Counted from the first letter of the stretch, positions 1 through 6,696 are shown. The stretch is 7,697 nucleotides of DNA from Kiritimatiellia bacterium (GCA_017999015.1 JAGOBZ010000145.1:1-7697); one strand, 5' to 3'. Made by a program: numbers and translations. Notes: generated by a model from the sequence alone, not told the origin.

Positions 1-21
1 AGCAAGCTCCCGCACTCCACA
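1..21 (-). repeat. Partial copy of an interspersed palindromic repeat, cut by the window edge
   Basis: These 21 bases are the exact reverse complement of 6774-6794, the first part of the compound palindrome near the right end of the window. The match stops at position 22. The rest of the element, including the GC-rich second hairpin, would lie left of the window. It sits upstream of the nfeD promoter in non-coding DNA, as does the other copy upstream of def. A perfect 21-base match in inverted orientation within 7.7 kb is unlikely by chance, so I read this as one family of dispersed intergenic repeats. How the family spreads cannot be seen here. Confidence 0.7.
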
Positions 22-141
22 AACCGGTCGCAGCCCATCGTCCGTCTCCCCGCCGCCGCCCTCGCCCGACTGTGCTTCGCATCAAACACGCATTCGACTC
101 GCGTATCCCTGCCACTAGCCGATTACGCGCGGAATACATCC

Positions 142-170
142 TTGCCAAGCGGTGGGAGACCTGATTTAAT
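142..170 (+). promoter_or_regulatory. Sigma-70-type promoter of the nfeD-qmcA operon
   Basis: A -35 box TTGCCA (142-147) and a -10 box TTTAAT (165-170) are separated by 17 bp; each matches the housekeeping consensus at five of six positions. Transcription would start near 177, giving a leader of about 37 nt with the strong Shine-Dalgarno at 199-209. The AT-rich stretch 164-176 stands out from GC-rich surroundings. The remainder of 22-213 shows no ORF or other structure that I can support. Confidence 0.6.
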
Positions 171-213
171 TAAAAAGGTGATCCTGTGAATCTGCGTTGG
201 AGGAGGTGACCGG

Positions 214-648
214 ATGCAAATGACGGCTGTTTATTGGCTGTATGCCGGCGTGGCGCTGATCCTTATCGAGGTCATGACGCCGGGATTGGTTTCGCTTTTC
301 TTCGGGCTGGCCGCGCTGACGCTGGCCTTGATCGTGTGGCTCGCGCCTGCGCTCGCGCAAAGCTGGCAATGGATTCTGTTTTCCGTGCTGTCAGTGCTCT
401 ACATTGCGCTGTTGCGCAAAAGCCTCAAGTCGGTCTTCAGCGGAACACGCGAGGTCTCAGACAATCCCGAGGATGCTTATACAGGCAAGCTGGCGGTGGT
501 GACACAGGCCATCGCCCCTGACAGACCGGGACGGGTGGAACTGGGCGGCACGACGTGGAATGCCGAGGCCGAGCGCGAGTTCGCCGCCGGCGAGTCGGTC
601 CGGGTGACCGGCAAAAAGAATCTGACGCTCCGGGTGGAAGCGGTTTAA
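214..648 (+). CDS. nfeD: Short NfeD-like membrane protein with C-terminal OB fold
   Basis: 144-residue membrane protein of the short NfeD class (YbbJ-like). Three hydrophobic segments are visible at about residues 4-20, 24-45 and 51-67. A soluble domain of about 60 residues follows (roughly 85-144), with the GxVxLGGTxWxA pattern and alternating beta-strand composition of the NfeD OB fold. The N-terminal ClpP-like serine protease domain of long NfeD proteins is absent, which is normal for the short form. The ATG at 214 is chosen because a near-perfect Shine-Dalgarno, AGGAGGTGA at 201-209, sits just upstream. The next gene, 70 bp downstream on the same strand, encodes an SPFH protein. This pairing is well known in bacteria, where NfeD is thought to assist its SPFH partner in membrane organisation or quality control. 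The biochemical role is not visible from sequence. Confidence 0.88.
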   Translation: MQMTAVYWLYAGVALILIEVMTPGLVSLFFGLAALTLALIVWLAPALAQSWQWILFSVLSVLYIALLRKSLKSVFSGTREVSDNPEDAYTGKLAVVTQAIAPDRPGRVELGGTTWNAEAEREFAAGESVRVTGKKNLTLRVEAV

Positions 649-658
649 TTTTCACCAA

Positions 659-698
659 GATGTCAGACTTGTCTGACGGGTCAGACCGGTCTGACATC
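659..698 (+). repeat. Four phased GTCWGAC heptamers forming an intercistronic hairpin
   Basis: In the 70-bp gap between nfeD and qmcA, GTCAGAC or GTCTGAC occurs at 662, 671, 680 and 689, exactly every 9 bp and with the central base alternating A, T, A, T. The array folds into a nested hairpin. The outer stem pairs 659-668 with 689-698 (10 bp), the inner stem pairs 671-677 with 680-686 (7 bp), and the loop is GG. The sequence after it is A-rich (702-708), not T-rich, so it is not an intrinsic terminator on the plus strand. It could modulate or stabilise the downstream cistron's mRNA, act as a clustered protein-binding site, or be a short dispersed repeat. The sequence does not decide between these. 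Confidence 0.8.
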
Positions 699-718
699 CC
701 GAAAAAAAGGAAAGAGTC

Positions 719-1636
719 ATGCAACCCCAATTCATCGTGTATTTGATCTCGTTCGTGGTGGTCTACACCATCTGGAAGTGCGTGCGCATCGTGCCGCAGA
801 AGCAGGCGTTTATCGTGGAGCGGCTGGGAAAATACCACTGCACGCTCGACGCGGGCCTCCATCTGCTGATGCCGATCATCGACCGCGTCTCCTACAAACA
901 CTCGCTCAAAGAGCAGGCGATCGACGTGCCGCCGCAGCAGTGCATCACGCGCGACAACATCACCGTCGAGGTCGACGGCATCCTCTACCTGCAGGTAATG
1001 GATCCTGCCAAGGCCTCCTACGGTATCGCCAACTATCTCTTCGCCACCACGCAGCTCGCGCAAACCACCATGCGCTCGGAGATGGGCAAGCTCGAACTGG
1101 ACAAGAGTTTCGAGGAGCGCATGCACATCAACGGCGCGATCGTCGAAGCGGTGGACAAGGCCTCCGATCCCTGGGGCATCAAGGTCACGCGCTACGAGAT
1201 CAAAAACATCACACCGCCGCAGACCATCCGCGACGCGATGGAGAAGCAGATGCGCGCCGAGCGCGAGAAACGCGCGCTGATCGCCGAGTCCGAGGGCGAC
1301 CGCCAGGCCAAGATCAACCGCGCCGAAGGTGAGAAGCAGCAGGCGATCGCGATCTCCGAAGGCGAAAAAATGAAACGCATCAACGAGGCGGGCGGCCGCG
1401 CACAGGAGATCCTGCTGGTGGCCGAGGCGCAGGCCAGCGGCATCCGCCAAGTCGCCTCGGCGATCAACGATCAGGGCGGCATGAACGCGGTCAATATGCA
1501 GCTCGCGCAGCAGTATCTGAACGAATTCGGCAAGCTCGCCAAGGCCAACAACACCATGATCATCCCCTCCGATCTGGCGAATGTGGCCGGCATCCTAAAA
1601 GCCGCCACAACCGTGATCAAAGAGGTCAAACCGTAA
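719..1636 (+). CDS. qmcA: SPFH/Band 7 (stomatin-like) membrane protein, QmcA family
   Basis: 305-residue SPFH protein of the stomatin/QmcA type, full length for the family. One N-terminal hydrophobic segment (about residues 5-18) anchors it in the inner membrane. The Band 7 domain follows (about 24-200) with family hallmarks: VPQKQAFIVERLGKY (25-39), the H-SLKEQ segment near 61-66, CITRDNITVEVDG (75-87), the ASYGIANY block (99-106) and WGIKVTRYEIKNI (152-164). A charged, Ala/Glu/Lys-rich coiled coil runs from about 172 to 240, including repeated AEGEKQQAI and SEGEKMKRI heptad-like units, and a C-terminal oligomerisation region contains NNTMIIPSD. Family members form large membrane-bound oligomeric cages and scaffold membrane proteases. 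The start is supported by AGGA at 708-711 placed 7 nt before ATG. It lies in one operon behind the short NfeD gene. No terminator follows; its stop codon abuts the convergent phosphoesterase gene. Confidence 0.93.
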   Translation: MQPQFIVYLISFVVVYTIWKCVRIVPQKQAFIVERLGKYHCTLDAGLHLLMPIIDRVSYKHSLKEQAIDVPPQQCITRDNITVEVDGILYLQVMDPAKASYGIANYLFATTQLAQTTMRSEMGKLELDKSFEERMHINGAIVEAVDKASDPWGIKVTRYEIKNITPPQTIRDAMEKQMRAEREKRALIAESEGDRQAKINRAEGEKQQAIAISEGEKMKRINEAGGRAQEILLVAEAQASGIRQVASAINDQGGMNAVNMQLAQQYLNEFGKLAKANNTMIIPSDLANVAGILKAATTVIKEVKP

Positions 1637-2602
1637 TCAGGCAAACGTGACTTCCTGTCCGTGGAACAGGAAGTTGCCGCCGACGACGTACTGCATCGCG
1701 GTCGGGGAGAAGCGGTCCTGCACCGTGATGTGGAGATGGCCGGCGAGAATGCCTTTCAGCAGTGGCTCGTTCTTGAGATACGCGATGAAGTCGCGCGTGG
1801 TCGGGTCGGTCTGCTGTGTCTTGAAGTCGCCGCTGGCGTCGGGAATGACGGCGGATTCGAACTTCTTCCCGGGACGGGCCCAGAACTTTCGGCACGCGCG
1901 CCAGAGGCCGTCCGTATAAAACGGCACATGCATGCAGAGGATAATCGGCAGCCCCTTCTTCACCTCGGCCCGGAAGCGCTCCACCTGGTCGGGGCAGACG
2001 TAGCCGTAGACGGAGTCGAGCGTCACGAAGTTGACGCCGTTCACCTCCCGCGCATGCAGGCGCAGATCGAAGGGAAACACCTTGGCGAGCAGCTCCGCGC
2101 TGAGCGCCTTGTATGCTTCCGTGTTCTCGCTCGGCTCCAGCCACATGTAGCGCGAGAACTCGTGGTTACCCAAGGCACCCAGCATCCCGCCGCCGAAGGA
2201 CTGCTTGACGAGATCGAGATTCGCCTCGCTCAGCCAGTCGATCAGGTCGCCGGTGTGAAGAACGAAATCCACGTTGTCCTTGGCCCACGCGAGCGAGTCC
2301 CGCAGCGCCTCCTCCTGCCGGCCGCCGAACGTCTGCGTGCGGGCCGCCTTCAGCTTTTGTTTCCTCTCGTCCTCGTGCGGATACGCTTCCGTGAAGTGCG
2401 TGTCGGAAATGTGGAGGATCGAGAACGGCCGGGTCGCGCCCGCGTCGATGTGAACATAGGCGAGCGCGAGGCGCTCAAACTTCCCGCGCTTCGGGAACTG
2501 CGCGGGGTCATCCGCCAACGACGGCAGATGGGATGTGGCGACCAGCGCGCCCGCCGAGAAGGCGGAACTGAGGAATTCACGGCGTTGCAGGGGCCTGTTC
2601 AT
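1637..2602 (-). CDS. Tat-exported calcineurin-like metallophosphoesterase
   Basis: 321-residue exported phosphoesterase. The N terminus has a Tat signal: twin arginines at 7-8 in QRREFLS, a hydrophobic stretch to about residue 26, and a likely processing site near SLA (28-30). All metal-binding motifs of the calcineurin-like fold are present in order: ISDTHF (D67, H69), HTGDLID (D119), GNHE (N146, H147), the lone His in CMHVPF (H225) and GHLH (H289, H291). It should therefore be a folded, dinuclear-metal enzyme exported through Tat, likely acting in the periplasm or outside. Its substrate (phosphomonoester, phosphodiester, nucleotide or other) cannot be read from the motifs. The start is supported by GGAG 8 nt upstream on the minus strand (start codon at 2600-2602). 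It converges on qmcA with zero intergenic bases and is divergent from the GH42-like gene across 217 bp. Confidence 0.9.
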   Translation of the reverse strand: MNRPLQRREFLSSAFSAGALVATSHLPSLADDPAQFPKRGKFERLALAYVHIDAGATRPFSILHISDTHFTEAYPHEDERKQKLKAARTQTFGGRQEEALRDSLAWAKDNVDFVLHTGDLIDWLSEANLDLVKQSFGGGMLGALGNHEFSRYMWLEPSENTEAYKALSAELLAKVFPFDLRLHAREVNGVNFVTLDSVYGYVCPDQVERFRAEVKKGLPIILCMHVPFYTDGLWRACRKFWARPGKKFESAVIPDASGDFKTQQTDPTTRDFIAYLKNEPLLKGILAGHLHITVQDRFSPTAMQYVVGGNFLFHGQEVTFA

Positions 2603-2620
2603 GGGTGTCTCCTCTTCTTG

Positions 2621-2638
2621 CCTTGCCGGTCGGCAAGG
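2621..2638 (-). promoter_or_regulatory. Hairpin in the leader of the phosphoesterase gene
   Basis: CCTTGCC (2621-2627) and GGCAAGG (2632-2638) form a perfect 7-bp dyad around a four-base centre. It lies 18 bp upstream of the phosphoesterase start codon and within its predicted transcript. It may be an operator or an RNA hairpin near the ribosome-binding site. No T-tract follows on either strand, so it is not a terminator. Confidence 0.4.
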
Positions 2639-2656
2639 GCAATAAAAAGCGGTCTC

Positions 2657-2686
2657 AGCATAAAGCTTTTAGTCGCTTACCGTCAA
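2657..2686 (-). promoter_or_regulatory. Candidate sigma-70-type promoter of the phosphoesterase gene
   Basis: Read on the minus strand, TTGACG (2681-2686) and TATGCT (2657-2662) are separated by 18 bp. The first matches the -35 consensus at five of six positions and the second matches the -10 consensus at four of six. Transcription would begin near 2650, leaving a leader of about 48 nt that includes the dyad at 2621-2638. On the plus strand I found no convincing promoter for the divergent GH42-like gene in 2603-2819; TATCAT at 2750-2755 resembles a -10 box but has no -35 partner. Confidence 0.45.
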
Positions 2687-2819
2687 CGCCGGGCAACAAA
2701 ACGCATCATCGAGGGGTATCAAGAGGTGTCGTTGAACGCATCAATCAGGTATCATGGCCTTTGTTTCTAACAACGGTTCTCAGCGGTGACATGAGGTGCC
2801 GCGCGGTGGAGGAGGGGGC

Positions 2820-4802
2820 ATGCGTCATCTGACGATTCGGCATATAACAGTGTTACTCGTCCTGCTCTGGCCCGCCCTGTCGGCGTATCCGGCGCATGCG
2901 CGCCCCGCCGACGGCGGGTACCGGGTGATCCTGTGGTGCGGCGACACGGTGGCGCGCAACCGCGGCAGCACTCAAGAACTCGCCCGGGCCTGCCGCGAAC
3001 TGGGCGTGACCGCGCTGATGACCGGTCCGGCGGGCGACCCTGGGCCGTGGCGCGCGCTGGACCTCGATTACTACGTGGAGAACATCGTCAGCCCCGGACT
3101 CTGCTTGAAATTCCGGTCGTCCGTTACCGACTGGAGCGCATTCATCACGCAGTGGATGAAGACGCGCAGCCCCGATGCGTTCACGCGTGACGTGTGTCTG
3201 TCAGATCCGGCCTGGCGCGCCCGTGCCCGCGCCGACATGCGCCGCGCCGCCGAGCGCCACGCACCGTGGAATCCGCTGCTGTACGACATCCGCGACGAAC
3301 TTTCCGTCACGGTCTCTGCCAATCCGTTCGATTACGATTTCGCGCCGGCCAGTCTCGCCGCCCTGCGGCTGCGTCTGCGGCGGCACTACCCCTCGCTGGA
3401 CGCCCTGAACGCGGCCTGGCTGACGCGGTTCAACACATGGGAGGCGGTGCGCCCCTTCTCGACCGACGAGATCAAGGCGCGTCTGGCCGGCCGCGTCGAG
3501 GCCCTCGGCCGGCAGCCGGACTGGGCCGCGCTGCGCGCCATGCGCTACACGCCGCAGCGCGTACGCGCGGAACCCGAGCGCTGGCACCTCGCGCCTTGGT
3601 GCGACTTCCGCACCTTCATGGACGACACGCTTGCCGAGACCTTGGCCGACCTGCGCGACGGCGCGCGCGAGGCAGACCCCGCCACGCCGGTCGGCATCGA
3701 AGGCACCCAGATGCCCAGCGCCTGGGGCGGGTATGATCTCTGGAAATTATCTCGCGTGCTGGATTGGGTGGAGCCCTATGACATCACCGCCGCGCGCGCG
3801 ATCTTCGGCTCGTTCATGCGCGGCAAGCCGCTGTTCGCCACATACGGCGAAAGTGATCCGGCGGCGGTCTCGCGCCGGCTCTGGCACCTGCTGCTTGAGG
3901 GCGACTGCGGCGCGATACTCTGGTGGAGCGAGGATCTGCTCGAGGGCGAAGGCCCTGCGCTGAGGCTCAGCGCCAAAGGGCGCGCGCTGGCACCGGCTGT
4001 GCGCGAGATGCACACGCCTCTGGCGCGCCGGCTGCTGCAGGCCGAACGGCTGCACGACCCGGTCGCCATCCATTATTCCCAAGCCTCGATACAGCTCGCC
4101 TGGCTGTTTGAATCCTTTGAGGACGGCGCGACCTGGCCACGGCGGTTCTCGAGTTACGAAGCGCACTACAACCGCCATGCCGCGCTGCGCACCGACCTGT
4201 TGCGGGCGCTGCGCGAGGCCGGCTGGTCACCGCATTTCGTCTCCTACGAGGAGGTCGAAGCCGGCAAGCTTGAAAAGGAAGGGTTTCACACCTGCCTGCT
4301 GCCTGACGCCTTTGCGCTCTCCGACCGCGAAGCGCGCGCCCTGCGCGGGTTCGCGCGGAAACCCGGCAACCGCCTGTTCTATACCGGCGAGCCGGGCGTC
4401 TTCAACGCTAACGGCACGCCGCGCGCGCAGCCGCTCTTCACCGCGAGCACGCAGACGGTCGAGCAACTCGTCGCCGCCCTGCCTCCGCCCGCCGTCCGTA
4501 TCGCCACGCCCGGCAGCGGCGTCTGCATCTACCGGTTTCGCGATGGGGCCGCGCGGTTCTTTGCGCTGGAACAGCGGCAGCAGGGACAGGTCAGCGATGA
4601 TGTCACGGCCCACGCCTTGCCCGCGCGGCGCGATGCGGTGCGCGTGAGCTTCGCATACGACGAGCGCCGGCCGCTCTTTGATCTCCGCACCGGCGCACAG
4701 GTCGGGGCAGAGGGCTTCGCCGAGATCGAGGTGCCGTTCGAGCGTCCCGCGATTCTCGGTTTCGCCGTCTCCAATCTCACATTCTCTGCGGCCTGCCGGT
4801 AG
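2820..4802 (+). CDS. Secreted GH42-like glycoside hydrolase (putative beta-galactosidase)
   Basis: 660-residue exported protein related to glycoside hydrolase family 42. A Sec signal peptide is clear: basic N terminus, hydrophobic core at residues 9-22, cleavage likely after AHA (25-27). A TIM-barrel region follows (about 33-390). WNPLLYDIRDELS (150-162), then ALRLRLRRHYPSLDALNAAW (181-200) and TWEAVRPF (206-213), matches the GH42 pattern around and after the acid/base residue, which would be E160. LFATYGESDP (338-347) is in the place of the nucleophile, probably E344, and GAILWWSEDLL (364-374) closes the barrel. Residues about 413-560 resemble the GH42 trimerisation (class I glutamine amidotransferase-like) domain: ALREAGW, then a YEEVEAGKLEKEGFHTCLLP stretch and ALRGFARKPGNRLFYTGE. 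A small beta domain ends the protein. ATG 2820 is preferred over GTG 2796 because GGAGGAG (2808-2814) lies 5 nt before it and the signal peptide starts there. The substrate is not assignable; the residue before the acid/base is Asp instead of Asn. Confidence 0.75.
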   Translation: MRHLTIRHITVLLVLLWPALSAYPAHARPADGGYRVILWCGDTVARNRGSTQELARACRELGVTALMTGPAGDPGPWRALDLDYYVENIVSPGLCLKFRSSVTDWSAFITQWMKTRSPDAFTRDVCLSDPAWRARARADMRRAAERHAPWNPLLYDIRDELSVTVSANPFDYDFAPASLAALRLRLRRHYPSLDALNAAWLTRFNTWEAVRPFSTDEIKARLAGRVEALGRQPDWAALRAMRYTPQRVRAEPERWHLAPWCDFRTFMDDTLAETLADLRDGAREADPATPVGIEGTQMPSAWGGYDLWKLSRVLDWVEPYDITAARAIFGSFMRGKPLFATYGESDPAAVSRRLWHLLLEGDCGAILWWSEDLLEGEGPALRLSAKGRALAPAVREMHTPLARRLLQAERLHDPVAIHYSQASIQLAWLFESFEDGATWPRRFSSYEAHYNRHAALRTDLLRALREAGWSPHFVSYEEVEAGKLEKEGFHTCLLPDAFALSDREARALRGFARKPGNRLFYTGEPGVFNANGTPRAQPLFTASTQTVEQLVAALPPPAVRIATPGSGVCIYRFRDGAARFFALEQRQQGQVSDDVTAHALPARRDAVRVSFAYDERRPLFDLRTGAQVGAEGFAEIEVPFERPAILGFAVSNLTFSAACR

Positions 4803-5005
4803 TCGAGTCGCCCGCAGCACGGGGATCGCTCAACAATTCCTCCTTCCTCCCTTTCCTCTATCGCGCCAAAGTGTCACATGCGTTCAGGACATCCTGTCGC
4901 TCAGTCGGGAGGGCGTGCCGGTTTATTAGTTAGAATTGGATAATTTTCGTGACAATACATCAAAAAAATCCATCATGAGTTGAAAATATCAGTGAATTGG
5001 GATGT

Positions 5006-5021
5006 TGGCACGAGTATAGCT
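5006..5021 (+). promoter_or_regulatory. Sigma-54-like (-24/-12) promoter candidate for htrA
   Basis: TGGCACG (5006-5012), four bases and TAGCT (5017-5021) match the sigma-54 consensus TGGCACG-N4-TTGCW except for one base. The invariant GG (5007-5008) and GC (5019-5020) are spaced by the required 10 bp. Transcription would start near 5032, giving a leader of about 145 nt that contains the inverted repeat at 5077-5151. Activator sites upstream could not be identified, and no activator gene is in the window. TATAGC at 5015-5020 could alternatively serve as a sigma-70 -10 box, but it has no good -35 partner. Confidence 0.45.
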
Positions 5022-5043
5022 TATTGCCAGTCGCCAAAGCGAG

Positions 5044-5151
5044 AGACGGCAAGAGGTTGACAAAAACAGGTCCGTATAGGCCATAACCCCTTTCACTCGC
5101 CTGGCGACGGGTTCACACAGGTTGCCGTCTGTTGACTGGGGTTATGGCCTA
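5044..5151 (+). promoter_or_regulatory. Structured leader with a perfect 14-bp inverted repeat upstream of htrA
   Basis: A 14-base arm at 5077-5090 (TAGGCCATAACCCC) is repeated as its exact reverse complement at 5138-5151, with 47 nt between. A second pairing, AGACGGCAA (5044-5052) with TTGCCGTCT (5122-5130), interlocks with the first, because its 3' arm lies inside the first pair's loop. The two can form only as a pseudoknot or as alternatives. A third option, GACGG (5106-5110) with CCGTC (5125-5129), competes for the same 3' arm. The right arm ends 14 nt before the Shine-Dalgarno (AGGAGG, 5166-5171). A cis-acting RNA switch, an operator pair, or a relic of a small inverted-repeat element would all fit. 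TTGACA at 5057-5062 could be a -35 box, but its nearest -10 candidate, CATAAC at 5082-5087, is 19 bp away and weak. Confidence 0.6.
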
Positions 5152-5177
5152 GTTTTACACTTTGAAGGAGGTGCCGA

Positions 5178-6653
5178 ATGAAAATGAAAGGTGCTCGGAC
5201 GGGTGGGATGGTTTGCTTGGCGGTTTTGCTGGTCGGGTCAGGCGTTTTCGCCAAAGAGTCTGGGGCGCTCGATTTCAGAAAGGGTTTTTCGGGCGTCGCG
5301 TCAAAGGCCACGCCGGCGGTTGTGTTCATACAAGTGGAGAAGCAGGTGCCGGCCGGGAACATGTACTCGTTCAACAACCCGTTCGACCTGTTCGGCGAGG
5401 ATTTTGCGGAGCGTTTCTTCGGCGTGCCGCGTCAAGCGCGTCCGGGCCAGCCGGACCGCAGGTTCCCCAATCGCGGTCGCCAGCCCATGTACAAGCAGAC
5501 CGGGCAAGGCTCGGGGTTCATCATCAGCAAAGACGGTTATATTCTGACCAACACGCACGTCGTCGGCGATGTGGACACCATCACCGTGAGGTTGGCTGAC
5601 GGGCGGGAGTTCAAGGCCAAGCGCGTCGGAGCGGACCCGCGCACAGAGGTGGCCCTGATTAAGATCGAGTCCGAGGGCGATCTCCCGGTGCTGGAGATCG
5701 GCAGTCCGGAAAAGCTTCAAATCGGCGAATGGGTGATCGCGATCGGCAATCCCTTTGGACTGAAGGAGACACTTACGGTGGGTGTAGTGAGTGCTAAAGG
5801 ACGCAGTAACATAGGAATTACGGACTATGAGGATTTCATCCAGACCGACGCCGCGATCAATCCGGGCAATTCGGGCGGACCGCTCTTAAACATCGACGGC
5901 GAGGTGGTCGGCATCAACACGGCCATTTACAGCCGCAGCGGCGGGTACATGGGAATCGGGTTTGCGGTGCCGATCGACATGGCGATGAACATTAAAGATC
6001 AGCTTGTAGCAAACGGCAAGGTGACAAGGGGTTACGTCGGCGTATACCTGAATCCTGGCGAGGTCACGGAAGAGATGGCCAAGTCTTTCGGGCGCAGCGA
6101 GGCGGGCGGCGTGTTGATTGCCGAGGTGGAAAAGGACGGGCCTGCCGACAAGGCAGGCCTCCGCAGCGGCGACATCCTGACCGAGCTGAACGGCGCGAAA
6201 ATCAAGGACAACACCTCGTTCCGAAACGATGTGGCACGGATCATGCCTAATAAGAAGGCCGAAGTCACGTTGTTCCGTGAAGGCAAGCCCAAGAAGGTGA
6301 CGCTGACCGTGGGGACGTTCCCCGATGACGGCACGTCGGCGGGGCCGGCCGGGGACAGCGGCGATTGGGCCGAGAAGCTCGGGTTCCAGGTGCAGGAGTT
6401 GACGCCGGATATCGCGCGGGAACTCGGCTACGAGGGGGCGAACGGCGTGGTGGTGTCGGAGGTGGATCCGGCTTCGGGCGCATACGAGAGGGGCTTGAGG
6501 CCCGGGATGTTGATCACAGAGGTCAACCGGAGCGAGGTGAAGAGCCAGAAAGACTTTGAAAAAGCGGTGGGGAAGCGGAGCGGGAAGAGCGTATTGCTGC
6601 GGGTTAAGGCCCGCGAGGGCACCGTCTTCATGAACCTGCCGATGAGCGATTAA
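5178..6653 (+). CDS. degP: HtrA/DegP-type periplasmic serine protease with two PDZ domains
   Basis: 491-residue Do-like protease, normal length. A Sec signal peptide is present (basic start, hydrophobic 11-24, cleavage after VFA, 23-25). The trypsin-like domain spans about 40-275. It contains an extended loop with FDLFGEDFAERFFG (69-82) and an Arg/Pro-rich insert, then GSGFIIS (111-117), TNTHVV (H127) and GNSGGPL (catalytic S232). Two PDZ domains follow, about 284-380 (RGYVGVYL onward) and about 398-488. In the triad-Asp motif the sequence is DPRTEVALIKI, so Glu157 stands where the catalytic Asp normally is. The family degrades or refolds damaged envelope proteins as oligomers. ATG 5178 is fixed by AAGGAGGTG (5165-5173) and the signal peptide. 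The gene is monocistronic: a long structured upstream region precedes it and an intrinsic terminator follows. DegP versus DegQ cannot be separated here. Confidence 0.95.
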   Translation: MKMKGARTGGMVCLAVLLVGSGVFAKESGALDFRKGFSGVASKATPAVVFIQVEKQVPAGNMYSFNNPFDLFGEDFAERFFGVPRQARPGQPDRRFPNRGRQPMYKQTGQGSGFIISKDGYILTNTHVVGDVDTITVRLADGREFKAKRVGADPRTEVALIKIESEGDLPVLEIGSPEKLQIGEWVIAIGNPFGLKETLTVGVVSAKGRSNIGITDYEDFIQTDAAINPGNSGGPLLNIDGEVVGINTAIYSRSGGYMGIGFAVPIDMAMNIKDQLVANGKVTRGYVGVYLNPGEVTEEMAKSFGRSEAGGVLIAEVEKDGPADKAGLRSGDILTELNGAKIKDNTSFRNDVARIMPNKKAEVTLFREGKPKKVTLTVGTFPDDGTSAGPAGDSGDWAEKLGFQVQELTPDIARELGYEGANGVVVSEVDPASGAYERGLRPGMLITEVNRSEVKSQKDFEKAVGKRSGKSVLLRVKAREGTVFMNLPMSD

Positions 6654-6696
6654 CCACACAACCAAAGTATATATAAGACCACTCCTGTCATGCAGC

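Larger units (their letters stand above)
4803..5177 (+). other. 375-bp intergenic region upstream of htrA, AT-rich in the middle
   Basis: No ORF here looks coding and no intrinsic terminator for the GH42-like gene is visible. About 4921-5005 is strikingly AT-rich compared with the flanking genes. The second half carries a sigma-54-like site (5006-5021) and a structured leader (5044-5151), described separately. A small dyad, CAGGA and TCCTG, lies at 4885-4896. The long spacing and the composition change suggest a regulatory region for the protease gene rather than a lost gene. Confidence 0.6.

Noticed and set aside
91..104. Similarity of CATTCGACTCGC near 91 to the reverse complement of DNA beside the second repeat (around 6754-6767)
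   Set aside because: Only about 11 of 12 bases agree, and the distance to the repeat differs greatly (about 70 versus about 8 bp). It may be chance and is not included in the repeat.
437..1450. Open frame of 337 codons on the minus strand over nfeD and qmcA
   Set aside because: It spans the intercistronic hairpin and is antisense to two recognised membrane genes; composition matches a shadow frame.
1661..2770. Long open frame of 369 codons on the plus strand opposite the phosphoesterase gene
   Set aside because: It is antisense to a gene with all five metallophosphoesterase motifs and a Tat signal. The translation is Arg/Val/Leu-rich without domain motifs, as expected of a GC-rich shadow frame.
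6139..6159. 8-bp inverted repeat GGCCTGCC/GGCAGGCC inside htrA
   Set aside because: It encodes the conserved GPADKAGL segment of the first PDZ domain, so codon choice in a GC-rich gene explains it. No regulatory position is implied.
6668..6676. TATATATAA after htrA as a -10 box for a small RNA ending at the terminator
   Set aside because: No acceptable -35 box or extended -10 lies upstream, and the stretch is explained as the 3' untranslated end of htrA.
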